Source of the DNA: Streptomyces rubradiris
Lineage (GTDB): Bacteria > Actinomycetota > Actinomycetes > Streptomycetales > Streptomycetaceae
NCBI RefSeq assembly: GCF_016860525.1
Contig: NZ_BNEA01000015.1
Location: forward strand, 5,294,501-5,358,500
Direction of reading: 5' to 3'
DNA: 64,000 nucleotides
Shown: in pieces, positions 8,918-17,064 of the stretch
Numbering within the stretch: the stretch's first letter is position 1
How the letters are laid out: every line of letters starts with the position of its first letter
The notes under the pieces: generated by a model
What the model saw: only the letters and a program-made list of their open reading frames with translations
The model's database searches: none
What the model was told of the DNA's origin: nothing
Made by a program: the position numbers and the translations under genes

Positions 8918-9967
8918 TCAACTGCCGCGCAGGTAGCGGGGCGCGGGCGGCTTCGACGCGGCCGGGTCCTCGCCCAGTGTCGCCGACAGCCACTCGTCGT
9001 ACGACTTCTGCCAGCCGTTCGCCGCGTAGTCCACCAGAACGCGGTTGACCCGGCGTACCAGATCGTCGGCGTCCTTCTTCATCGCCACGCCGTAGTACTC
9101 GGTCGTGAACGCCTCGCCCTTGAGTTCCACGGTCGGGTCCTGGGCGGCCTGGCTCGCGGCGAGGGCGCCGTCGGTCACCACCGCGTCCACCTCGCCGAGT
9201 TGCAGCCGGACCAGGCAGTCCAGCTGGTTGGGCACGGTGGTGGACAGGTCGGTGGAGCCGGGCAGCCGGCCCGCCTTGCGGTCGGCGTCCAGCTTGGCGT
9301 ACGCGGTCGAACCGGTCGCCGTGCACACCTCCTTGCCGGCCAGCGAGCTGTCGTAGCCGGTGACCGGCGAGGACTTGGGGGCGAGGACCTGCTGGCCGGT
9401 CCTGAAGTAGGGCGCCGAGAACGCGACCTGGCGCAGCCGGTCGCAGGTGATCGTCATGGTGCGCACGACCATGTCGACGCGCCCGTCCTGGATCGCGGGG
9501 ATGCGCTGGTTGGTCGGGATCGCCTTGAACTGCACCGCGTCGCGGTCGCCGAGGATGTCCTGGGCGATCCGGTGCGCGAGGTCGATGTCGAAGCCCTCCA
9601 GCCGGGCGCCGTCGGTGTTCGGGTCGCGGTAGCCCCAGCGGTAGCTGTTCTGGTCGACGCCGACGACCAGCTTGCGCTTGGCGCCCGTGCGGGCCCGGAT
9701 CGCCTCGATCGTCGGGCCGTCCGCACCGGACGGGGCGAGCGTCCGCTCGTGCGCCTCGGCGTCCACGCAGTTGTCGGCGCGGACCTGGGTGCCGGTGGCG
9801 GCCGGCGGCGCCGCGCGGCCCGGCTCGGCCGGCGCCCGCTGGGTGCACGGCAGCAGCAGGACGAACGCCAGCGCCAGCGCGCACAGCACCGCCATCGTGG
9901 CGACTCCGCCCCAGCCCCGCAGCGAGGCCCGCGCCCGGCTCGCGTCCATCGCCCTGTCCCCTGTCAC
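8918..9967 (-). CDS. glnH: GlnH-like extracytoplasmic amino-acid binding protein
   Basis: 349 residues from the GTG at 9967, which overlaps the glnX-like stop as GTGA and has GGAG five bases upstream. An ATG at 9949 is an alternative with its own AGGGGA. The N-terminus is basic, then a hydrophobic segment ends in LLLPC, a poor lipobox, so the protein is either a lipoprotein or signal-anchored. The rest is a periplasmic binding protein type 2 domain (RKLVVGVDQNSYRWGY, EGFDIDLAHRIAQDIL, RIPAIQDGRVDMVV, YDEWLSATLG) of the glutamine/glutamate class. No ABC permease or ATPase genes accompany it, so it probably senses ligand rather than transports it, as in the mycobacterial GlnH-GlnX-PknG pathway. 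Confidence 0.9.
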   Translation of the reverse strand: MTGDRAMDASRARASLRGWGGVATMAVLCALALAFVLLLPCTQRAPAEPGRAAPPAATGTQVRADNCVDAEAHERTLAPSGADGPTIEAIRARTGAKRKLVVGVDQNSYRWGYRDPNTDGARLEGFDIDLAHRIAQDILGDRDAVQFKAIPTNQRIPAIQDGRVDMVVRTMTITCDRLRQVAFSAPYFRTGQQVLAPKSSPVTGYDSSLAGKEVCTATGSTAYAKLDADRKAGRLPGSTDLSTTVPNQLDCLVRLQLGEVDAVVTDGALAASQAAQDPTVELKGEAFTTEYYGVAMKKDADDLVRRVNRVLVDYAANGWQKSYDEWLSATLGEDPAASKPPAPRYLRGS

Positions 9968-11406
9968 CGGTACTCCGAAAGCCTGCGCCCTATGCCGGCG
10001 ACCGAGCCCGCCGCGCCCAGCACCGCGAGGGCGGCGGTGCCCTGCGGCAGCCAGGCCAGCGCGTCCCGCCCGTCGCCGGCGGCCTGCCTGAACTCGGCCC
10101 GCTCGTGGCCGATGGCCCTCTCCAGGCCGCGGGCGACGCCGTCGAAGCACTCGGCGGTCGCGCCCTTGGCGCCGATCACCTTGTCCAGGGCCTGCTGGTA
10201 GTTGCCGTTCTCGTCCTCGGCGCGGGCCGCCGCGTGCCGCCGCTGCCACACGGCCGTGTCGCTCTGCGCGGCCGTGACCGGGGCGGTGCCCGCGTCGTCG
10301 TCGGCGAGCCGCGCCGCCTCGGAAAGCGCCTCGCGGAGCACCGCCATGTCCTTGTCGAAGTCGTAGTAGTGGGCGTCGTACGTCTGCCCGGCCACCGTGA
10401 CGGTGTCCGCGCCGCGTGCCACCAGGCTCAGGTTCTCGTTGCCGCGCGCCTTCAGGGCGGCGATCCGGGCCTCGTGCAGCACGTTGAGCGACCTGATGCC
10501 GTGCGCGTAGGAGCCGTCGAGCCCCGAGCGGGCGACGGCGTGGCCCACGATCAGCCACAGCAGGGCGGCCGTGGTCGCGGCGGTGGCGGCGACCAGGCCG
10601 CGGTTGAGGATGCGGTTGGTGCGCCGGTACACGCGGTGCTGGGCCCAGCCGAGCGCGGCCAGGGCGAGCACGCCGAGCGTGATCGCCGCCCACGGGTACG
10701 GTGTCGCGTCGCCGTAGTCGGCGTCCAGCCGGCGGTTCTCCGTGGTGTAGAGCGCCTGCGCGGCCGGGAGCATGTGCTTCTGCATCTTCTCGTCGGCGTA
10801 CCGCAGGTAGGCGCCGCCCACCGGGTAGCCCTGCCGGTTGTAGGTCCGGGCCCGCTCCACGAGGCCCTTGTACTCGGGCAGCAGCCGGTTCAGCCGGGCG
10901 ACGGTCGCCTCGGCGGCGGAGCCGGGTTCGGCGTTGGCGGCGGCGGTGACGAGCCCGGCGGCGGCCTCCCGGATGTCCCTCTCGTACTGGTCCCGGGACT
11001 TCGCGTCCTCCTGCCCGCCGGCCAGGAACGCGCCGGCCGCGGCGGTGTTGGCGTCGGCCAGCGAGCGGTAGATGCCGGCCGCGCCGAAGCTGAGCGGCTG
11101 GCTGCGGTGCAGCACGTCATCGGCGGCGGCCGAACGGGTGCCGGCCTGCCAGGCGGTGACCGCGCCGAACCCGAGGACCAGCAGGGCCAGTACGGCGCCG
11201 ATGATCCGCAGCCGCCCCGGCTCGGTGGTCGCGGCGGCCCGCACCCGCTCGGCGCCCTCGACGAAGGCGGTGCGGCGCGCGGGCGGCGCGGGCGGCGCGG
11301 AGGGCGCGGGCCGCCCGTGGGGCTGCGCGGGGATGCCGGGGGCACCGGCGAGGCCGGCGGGCCCGGCCGGCGGTGGCGCCGCGCTGCTCTTCGGCGGGTG
11401 TGTCAC
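9964..11406 (-). CDS. glnX: GlnX-like membrane sensor protein
   Basis: 480 residues from the GTG at 11406, which is preceded by a strong GGGGGAGG five bases away. A longer frame upstream has no such site. A Pro/Ala-rich cytosolic N-terminus (about 1-60) leads to TM1 (about 67-90), a helical extracytoplasmic region (about 90-235), TM2 (237-256), TM3 (268-291), a second helical outside region and TM4 (about 452-474). Two four-helix sensory loops between paired membrane segments match GlnX, the transmembrane partner that passes GlnH ligand status to PknG. It is the first gene of the operon. The region upstream (11407-11590) should hold the operon promoter. Confidence 0.85.
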   Translation of the reverse strand: MTHPPKSSAAPPPAGPAGLAGAPGIPAQPHGRPAPSAPPAPPARRTAFVEGAERVRAAATTEPGRLRIIGAVLALLVLGFGAVTAWQAGTRSAAADDVLHRSQPLSFGAAGIYRSLADANTAAAGAFLAGGQEDAKSRDQYERDIREAAAGLVTAAANAEPGSAAEATVARLNRLLPEYKGLVERARTYNRQGYPVGGAYLRYADEKMQKHMLPAAQALYTTENRRLDADYGDATPYPWAAITLGVLALAALGWAQHRVYRRTNRILNRGLVAATAATTAALLWLIVGHAVARSGLDGSYAHGIRSLNVLHEARIAALKARGNENLSLVARGADTVTVAGQTYDAHYYDFDKDMAVLREALSEAARLADDDAGTAPVTAAQSDTAVWQRRHAAARAEDENGNYQQALDKVIGAKGATAECFDGVARGLERAIGHERAEFRQAAGDGRDALAWLPQGTAALAVLGAAGSVAGIGRRLSEYR

Positions 11407-11591
11407 TCGACCTCCCCCATGGTCATCCGTTCGCCGCCCAGTATCACCGTCCGCGCCGGCATCCGCACCGGCCTTCACTGGATCTTGAACGGATCATGGT
11501 GGCCCCCGGGGCGCGTGGCCGGCGGACGCACCACCCCTGGGGGCCAAGACGCCGGTGACGGCGCATCGGTTCCGCCGGGGGCGGCCGGGGC

Positions 11592-11622
11592 CCGGTTCCC
11601 CGGGAGCCGTCCGGGGAACCGG
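11592..11622. terminator. Hairpin after csnK
   Basis: A 12-bp perfect inverted repeat (CCGGTTCCCCGG, 11592-11603, with its complement at 11611-11622) has a 7-nt loop. It lies 8 nt beyond the csnK stop and facing the start of the glnX-like gene. There is no long T-tract, as is usual in Streptomyces. Confidence 0.7.
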
Positions 11623-11629
11623 CGACCGG

Positions 11630-12610
11630 TCAGGGCGTGGCCGTCTCCCAGTACCCGCGTGCCCGTTCGCCCGCCTCCGGCCCCGCGCCCAGGTGGTCCA
11701 GGCCCAGCAGGGCCGCGCCCAGGACCGGGCGGGCCGTGACCACGCGGACGTCGGCCTCGGGGGCGCGCGCGGCGAGCAGGGCGCGTACGGCGTCGTCCAG
11801 TTGCCGGTGGCCGGCGGTGAGGACGGAGCCGCCGAGCAGTACCGGGGTCCGCTCCGCGAGCAGGTCCAGCCGGGTCAGCGCCACCGTGACCATCACCGTG
11901 ACCTCCTCGGCGAGCCGGTCGACCAGTGCTCCGGCCACCCGGTCGCCGTCCGCCGCCGTGGCGAACAGCACCGGCGCCAGCTCGTGCCGGCGCGCGGGGG
12001 CGATCCGCTCCAGGTGCAGGGCCTCGATGAGCGCGTACATGCTGGGCAGCCCGAAGTGCGCGGGCAGGGTGCGGGCCAGCGCGGTCGGCTCGCCCCGGCC
12101 GTCCTCCGCGCGGGCCGCGTGCCACAGCGCCTCCTCGGCCAGGCCCCAGCCGCCGCCCCAGTCGCCGGAGATCCGGCCGATGGCGGGAAAGCGGGCGGTG
12201 CGGCCGTCGGGGCGCATGCCCACGCAGTTGATGCCCGCCCCGCACACCACCGCCACCCCGCGCGGCTCGGCGACGCCCGCCCGCAGGATCGCGAAGGTGT
12301 CGTTGCGGACCTCCACGGACCCGCCCCAGGCGCGCGCGTGCAGCGCGCCCGCCAGCCGCTCCTCCTCCACCGGGAGGTCGGCGTTGGCGAGGCAGGCCGA
12401 CACATGGGAGACGGAGGAGACCCCCGCGTCGGCGAAGGCGCGGGCGACCGGTGCGGCCAGCGCGTCGACCGCCGCGGGCACGCCGACCGCGGGCGGGCGG
12501 AAGCCGCCGCCGCGGGCCGTGGCCAGCACCTCGCCGTCGGCGCCGACCACGGCCACGTCGGTCTTGCTGTTGCCCGCGTCGATGGCGAGCACGGTCGAGG
12601 TCAGGCCCAC
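11630..12610 (-). CDS. csnK: Sugar kinase of the BadF/BadG family, chitosan operon
   Basis: 326 residues. The GTG at 12610 overlaps the csnH stop and has GGAG about 8 nt upstream. The N-terminal phosphate loop AIDAGNSKTD, the second motif CGAGINCVG and the Trp/Gly-rich RISGDWGGGWGL are typical of the N-acetylglucosamine kinase branch of the BadF/BadG/BcrA ATPase fold. As last gene of the csn operon it should phosphorylate the monosaccharide released from imported chitosan oligomers (glucosamine), feeding it into amino-sugar metabolism. The csnK name rests on identical gene order with the S. coelicolor csnR-K operon. Specificity for glucosamine over N-acetylglucosamine cannot be read from the sequence. 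Confidence 0.88.
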   Translation of the reverse strand: MGLTSTVLAIDAGNSKTDVAVVGADGEVLATARGGGFRPPAVGVPAAVDALAAPVARAFADAGVSSVSHVSACLANADLPVEEERLAGALHARAWGGSVEVRNDTFAILRAGVAEPRGVAVVCGAGINCVGMRPDGRTARFPAIGRISGDWGGGWGLAEEALWHAARAEDGRGEPTALARTLPAHFGLPSMYALIEALHLERIAPARRHELAPVLFATAADGDRVAGALVDRLAEEVTVMVTVALTRLDLLAERTPVLLGGSVLTAGHRQLDDAVRALLAARAPEADVRVVTARPVLGAALLGLDHLGAGPEAGERARGYWETATP

Positions 12611-13866
12611 GCCAGGTGCTCCCGGTTGTGCGCGACCAGCCGGTCGGTGAGGGCGTCGGCGTACTCGTACTGCCCGATCAGGGGGTGGGCCAGCAGGGCG
12701 CGGAACACCCGGTCCCGGCCGCCGCGCAGCGCCGCGTCCAGGGCCAGGTCCTCGTACGCCGTCACGTTCGCGATCAGTCCCGTGAACAGCGGGTCGAGCG
12801 CCGGGACTCGCAGTGGGGCCGGGCCTTCGGGGCCGACCGCCGCCTGTACCTCGATCACCGCGTCGTCGGGCAGGAACGGCAGCGTGCCCCGGTTGAGGGT
12901 GTTCACCACCTGGTACGGGCTGCCGCCCCCGCCCAGCAGGGCCGCCGCGAGGTCCACGGCCGCCTCCGAGTAGAAGGCGCCGCCGCGCCTGGCGAGCAGC
13001 GCGGGTTTCTCGTCCAGGGCCGGGTCGCCGTACATGGCCAGCAATTCCCGTTCCATCGCCGCCACTTCGGCGGCCCGGGAGGGTTTGGTGCGCAGTTCGC
13101 GGACGACCTCGTCGTGGGCGTAGTAGTAGCGCAGGTAGTAGGAGGGGACCACGCCGAGGCTCTCCAGCAGGGGGCGGGGCAGGCGGACGTCGGCGGCGAC
13201 GGCGTCGCCGTGCTCGGCCAGCAGCCGGGGCAGGACGTCCTCGCCGTCCGGCCCGCCCAGTCGTACACCTGTTTCCCAGGTGAGGTGGTTCAGGCCCACG
13301 TGTGCCAGGTGTACTTCGGCGGGGGCCGTGTCCAGCAGGGCGGCGAACTTGCGCTGGAAGCCGATCGCCACGTTGCACAGGCCGACCGCCCGGTGCCCGG
13401 CCCGGAGCAGGGCGCGGGTGACGATGCCGACCGGGTTGGTGAAGTCGATGATCCAGGCGCGCGGGTTGGCCCGGCGGACCCGTTCGGCGATGTCGAGGAC
13501 GACCGGGACCGTGCGCAGGGCCTTGGCCAGGCCGCCCGCGCCGGTGGTCTCCTGGCCGACGCAGCCGCACTCCAGCGGCCAGGTCTCGTCCTTCTCGCGG
13601 GCCGCCTGGCCGCCGACGCGCAGCTGGAGCAGGACGGCGTCGGCGCCGTCGACCCCCGCGTCCAGGTCGGAGGTGGTGACGATCCGGCCGGTGTGGCCCT
13701 GCCGGGCGAAGATCCGCCGGGCCAGGCCGCCGACCAGCTCCAGCCGGTCCGCGGCCGGGTCGACCAGCACCAGTTCCTCGATGGGCAGGGTGTCGCGCAG
13801 CCGGGCGAAGCCGTCGACGAGTTCGGGGGTGTAGGTCGAGCCGCCGCCGACCACGGTGAGTTTCAC
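12601..13866 (-). CDS. csnH: GH4 family glycosidase (6-phospho-beta-glucosidase type)
   Basis: 421 residues, GTG start with AAAGGG upstream. The N-terminal dinucleotide-binding turn VGGGSTYTP, the metal-binding Cys in GLCNVAIG and His in GLNHLTW, and FTNPVGIVT identify glycoside hydrolase family 4. These enzymes cleave by an NAD- and Mn-dependent redox-elimination mechanism and usually act on 6-phospho-sugars. In this operon it is expected to split imported glucosamine oligosaccharides. The downstream kinase makes it uncertain whether its substrate is phosphorylated. It lies 7 bp from csnG and overlaps csnK by 10 bp, so the four genes are translationally linked. Confidence 0.92.
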   Translation of the reverse strand: MKLTVVGGGSTYTPELVDGFARLRDTLPIEELVLVDPAADRLELVGGLARRIFARQGHTGRIVTTSDLDAGVDGADAVLLQLRVGGQAAREKDETWPLECGCVGQETTGAGGLAKALRTVPVVLDIAERVRRANPRAWIIDFTNPVGIVTRALLRAGHRAVGLCNVAIGFQRKFAALLDTAPAEVHLAHVGLNHLTWETGVRLGGPDGEDVLPRLLAEHGDAVAADVRLPRPLLESLGVVPSYYLRYYYAHDEVVRELRTKPSRAAEVAAMERELLAMYGDPALDEKPALLARRGGAFYSEAAVDLAAALLGGGGSPYQVVNTLNRGTLPFLPDDAVIEVQAAVGPEGPAPLRVPALDPLFTGLIANVTAYEDLALDAALRGGRDRVFRALLAHPLIGQYEYADALTDRLVAHNREHLAWA

Positions 13867-13873
13867 AGTCAGA

Positions 13874-14719
13874 TCAACCCTTTACTCCGGTGAGCGTCAC
13901 GCCTTCGACGAACGCCTTCTGGGCGAGGAAGAACACGAGGATGACGGGGGCCATGACCAGCACGGTCGCGGCCATGGTGAGGTTCCAGTCGGTGTGGTGG
14001 GCGCCCTTGAAGGACTCCAGGCCGTAGGACAGGGTCCAGGCGCCGGGGTTCTCGGACGCGTAGATCTGCGGGCCGAAGTAGTCGTTCCAGGCGTAGAAGA
14101 ACTGGAAGAGGGCCACGGCCGCGATGCCCGGTCTGGCCATGGGCAGCACCACCCGCAGCAGGGTGCGCAGTTCGCCGCAGCCGTCGACCTTGGCCGCGTC
14201 CAGGTACTCGTCCGGGATCGTGGTCAGGAACTGGCGCAGCAGGAAGATGGAGAACGCGTCCCCGCACGCCATGGGGAGGATCAGCGGCCACAGGGTGCCG
14301 GACAGGCCGAGCTGCTTGGCCCAGAACAGGTACATCGGGATGACGACCACCTGGGGCGGCAGCATCATCATCGAGATCACCAGCATCAGCGACAGCTTGC
14401 GGCCGCGGAAGCGGAACTTGGCGAGCGCGTACGCCACCGGCAGCGAGGACACCACGGTGAGGACGGTGCCCAGCCCGGCGTAGAGCAGCGTGTTGCGCCA
14501 CCAGGTGAGGAAGCCGGGGGTGTCGAACACCTTGCGGTAGTTGCCCCACTCCCAGGTGTGCGGGATCTGGTCCCGGCTCAGGGCCTGGCTGTCGCTCATC
14601 AGCGAGGTGAGGAACAGGAAGACGAACGGGAGCGTGAAGAACAGCGCGGCGGCCACGCCCAGGGAGTGGACCGCGATCCACTGGAGGGATGCCTTGCGGC
14701 GGGTCATGTGTTCAGTCAC
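13874..14719 (-). CDS. csnG: Carbohydrate ABC transporter permease
   Basis: 281 residues, GTG start inside the end of csnF (8-bp overlap). About six membrane segments are present, beginning at residue 14 and ending before the C-terminus. The inner-loop EAA motif reads EYLDAAKVDGCG with the family's conserved G, the contact site for the shared ATPase. It belongs to the MalG-like permease class (CUT1). No ATPase gene is in the operon. Streptomyces CUT1 importers usually share the multi-purpose ATPase MsiK, encoded elsewhere. It pairs with csnF to form the membrane channel. Confidence 0.93.
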   Translation of the reverse strand: MTEHMTRRKASLQWIAVHSLGVAAALFFTLPFVFLFLTSLMSDSQALSRDQIPHTWEWGNYRKVFDTPGFLTWWRNTLLYAGLGTVLTVVSSLPVAYALAKFRFRGRKLSLMLVISMMMLPPQVVVIPMYLFWAKQLGLSGTLWPLILPMACGDAFSIFLLRQFLTTIPDEYLDAAKVDGCGELRTLLRVVLPMARPGIAAVALFQFFYAWNDYFGPQIYASENPGAWTLSYGLESFKGAHHTDWNLTMAATVLVMAPVILVFFLAQKAFVEGVTLTGVKG

Positions 14720-15653
14720 CTGCCTGGATCAGGCCGCCGCGGCGCCGCATCAGCAGCGCGGTGAACGCCATCGACAGGGCGAACAGCACCAGCGCCACCA
14801 CGCACGCCGAGCCGTAGTCGAAGCGCTGGAAGCCGAGGTTGTAGACGAGCTGGGGGAGGGTGAGCGTCGACTTGTCGGGGTAGCCGGGCTCGAACTGGGT
14901 GCCGGCGCCCTGGATCACCCCGGAGGCGACCTTCCCGGCGACCAGCGGCTGGGTGTAGTACTGCATCGTCTGGATCACGCCGGTGACGACCGCGAACATC
15001 ACGATCGGGGAGATCGCCGGCAGCGTCACGTACCGGAACCGCTGCCAGGCCGAGGCGCCGTCCAGCTGAGCCGCCTCGTACTGTTCCGCCGGCACGTCGA
15101 GCAGCGCGGCCATGAAGATCACCATCAGGTCGCCGATGCCCCACAGCGCCAGCAGGGTCAGCGCCGGCTTGGACCAGGTCGGGTCGCCGAACCAGCCCGG
15201 CGCGGGCAGCCCGGCCCGCTCCAGCAGGGAGTTCACCGGCCCGGTGCCCGGGTTGAGCAGGAACGCGAAGGCCATGGTGGCCGCGACCGGCGGGGCGAGG
15301 TAGGGCAGGTAGAACAGGGTGCGGAAGAGACCCGTCCCCGTCTTGATCTTCGTGATGAGCAGGCCGACGCCCAGCCCGAAGACCACCCGCAGGGTCACCA
15401 TCACCACGACCAGCCACAGCGTGTTGCGCAGCGCGGGCCAGAACAGCGGGTAGTGCTCGAAGACGTAGACCCAGTTGCGGCCGCCGGTCCACTCCGGCGG
15501 CCGGAAGCCGTCGTAGTGCATGAAGGAGAAGTAGACGGTCGAGATCAGCGGGTAGGCGAAGAAGACCGCGAAGCCGACGAGCCAGGGCGCCATGAAGGCG
15601 AGCGTGCGCAGGGTCGCGCGGCGGCGCTTCGCCGCCAGGGTGCCGGCGCTCAC
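14712..15653 (-). CDS. csnF: Carbohydrate ABC transporter permease
   Basis: 313 residues from the GTG at 15653, which overlaps the csnE stop as GTGA. There are six predicted membrane segments. The EAA loop is seen as EQYEAAQLDGASAWQRF near the middle of the C-terminal half. It is a MalF-like CUT1 permease and pairs with csnG. The long upstream extension of the frame is antisense-like composition and is discarded because the GTGA junction and the hydrophobic start (about residue 15) define the N-terminus. Confidence 0.92.
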   Translation of the reverse strand: MSAGTLAAKRRRATLRTLAFMAPWLVGFAVFFAYPLISTVYFSFMHYDGFRPPEWTGGRNWVYVFEHYPLFWPALRNTLWLVVVMVTLRVVFGLGVGLLITKIKTGTGLFRTLFYLPYLAPPVAATMAFAFLLNPGTGPVNSLLERAGLPAPGWFGDPTWSKPALTLLALWGIGDLMVIFMAALLDVPAEQYEAAQLDGASAWQRFRYVTLPAISPIVMFAVVTGVIQTMQYYTQPLVAGKVASGVIQGAGTQFEPGYPDKSTLTLPQLVYNLGFQRFDYGSACVVALVLFALSMAFTALLMRRRGGLIQAGD

Positions 15654-16996
15654 GGCCGCGCCTGCACGATGTCGGTGTCGATCTGCGCGGCCGTCTTCTC
15701 CAGCCCGGCCTTCAGGTCGGTGACCTTGCCGCTCTCGTAGTCGTAGCCGAACTGCTGGATCGTCACCAGGTACACCCCGCCGTTGACGGAGGCGGGCGCG
15801 GAGGTGGAGCGGGGGTGGGCGGCGATGTCCAGGAAGGTCTTGAACCGCGGGTCGTACTTCAGCTTCGGGGACTTCAGCGCGGCCAGCGTGGAGGGCACGT
15901 TGTGGATGTCGTTGGCGAAGCCGGTCACCGCGTCCGTGTCCGTGCTGACGTACTTGACGAACTCCCAGGCCGCGTTCTGCTTGTGGCTGGTGGCGGCGAT
16001 GCCCGCGACGGTGCCGGTGATGTAGCCCTTGCCGTACTGGCCGGCCTGGTCGTCCGGGACGGGCAGCGGGGCCACCCCGATCTCGAAGTCCGGTTTCGCC
16101 TCCTCGGCCATCCCGAGCCGCCACTCGCCGTCGAGCTGCATGGCGACCTGGCCGGTGTGGAAGGGGTGCTTGGGTCCCCACTCGTCGCCGAGCGTGGACC
16201 GGAACCGCTCCAGCCTGCGGAATCCGCCGAGTTCGTCCACGAGCTTCTTCTGGAGGGTGAAGGCCCGCTCGAACGCCGGGTCCTTGGCGACGTTGGACTT
16301 GCCGTCCTCGTCGAAGTAGGTCGGGGAGAACTGGCCGAGGTAGTGCTCGGTGGTGGACTCCCAGCCGTGGTAGTTCGGCATGAACCCGAGCTGCCGGTAG
16401 CCGTCGCCCCGGGGAATCGTCAGCTTCTTGGCGTCGGCGAGGAACTCGGACCAGGTCCTCGGCGGGCGGGTGATGCCCGCCTTCGCGAAGGCGGTCTTGT
16501 TGTAGTAGAGCCCGTAGGCGTCACCGAGCAGCGGGACCGCGCAGCGGTCGCCCTCGAACGCGGTGTACTCGGTCATGGGCTTCGGGAACGTCTTCTCCGG
16601 GTCGATCCCGGACTTGGCGAAGAAGGGGTTCAGGTCCACCAGCGCGCCCGAGGAGCAGAACCTGCCGACGTTGTTGGTGGTGAACGAGGAGACCACGTCC
16701 GGGGCCCGGTCGCCGCCCGCCCGCAGCGCCTGGTTGATCTTGTCGTCGGTCATGTTCCCGACGACCTTCACATGGATGTTGGGGTGCGCCCGCTCGAACC
16801 CGGCGACCAGCGACCGCACGGCCTTCACCTCGTTCGGCGCGCTCCAGGCGTGCCAGAAGGTGATCGTGGCCTCCTTCGAGGGGTCGTCGGTGGCGCTGCC
16901 GACGGACTGGCCGGTACACGCGGTGGTGAGCAGCACCGAGCCGGCGGCCAGGGCGAAAGCCGCTTTTCGGGCGGTTTTGGGTATGGGTGTGGGCAT
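15650..16996 (-). CDS. csnE: Sugar-binding lipoprotein of the csn ABC importer
   Basis: 448 residues, ATG at 16996 with GGGAG upstream. The N-terminus has basic residues, a hydrophobic core and a lipobox-like LLTTAC with Cys near residue 28, so it should be a lipid-anchored binding protein. ITFWHAWSAPNE and the MTDDKINQAL to PDVV stretch are typical of family 1 extracellular solute-binding proteins. It captures oligosaccharide outside the membrane and hands it to csnF/csnG. It lies 68 bp downstream of csnR and is the first structural gene of the operon. Confidence 0.92.
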   Translation of the reverse strand: MPTPIPKTARKAAFALAAGSVLLTTACTGQSVGSATDDPSKEATITFWHAWSAPNEVKAVRSLVAGFERAHPNIHVKVVGNMTDDKINQALRAGGDRAPDVVSSFTTNNVGRFCSSGALVDLNPFFAKSGIDPEKTFPKPMTEYTAFEGDRCAVPLLGDAYGLYYNKTAFAKAGITRPPRTWSEFLADAKKLTIPRGDGYRQLGFMPNYHGWESTTEHYLGQFSPTYFDEDGKSNVAKDPAFERAFTLQKKLVDELGGFRRLERFRSTLGDEWGPKHPFHTGQVAMQLDGEWRLGMAEEAKPDFEIGVAPLPVPDDQAGQYGKGYITGTVAGIAATSHKQNAAWEFVKYVSTDTDAVTGFANDIHNVPSTLAALKSPKLKYDPRFKTFLDIAAHPRSTSAPASVNGGVYLVTIQQFGYDYESGKVTDLKAGLEKTAAQIDTDIVQARP

Positions 16997-17064
16997 GACG
17001 AGGTCTCCCAGGGGACGGGGCAGGACGGGACGGGTTCGGCGAGGAGCGGGTGAGCCGGGGGCGC

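Noticed and set aside
8880..9884. Arg/Gly-rich minus-strand frame over the GlnH-like gene
   Set aside because: It overlaps the binding-protein frame in another phase and has typical shadow composition.
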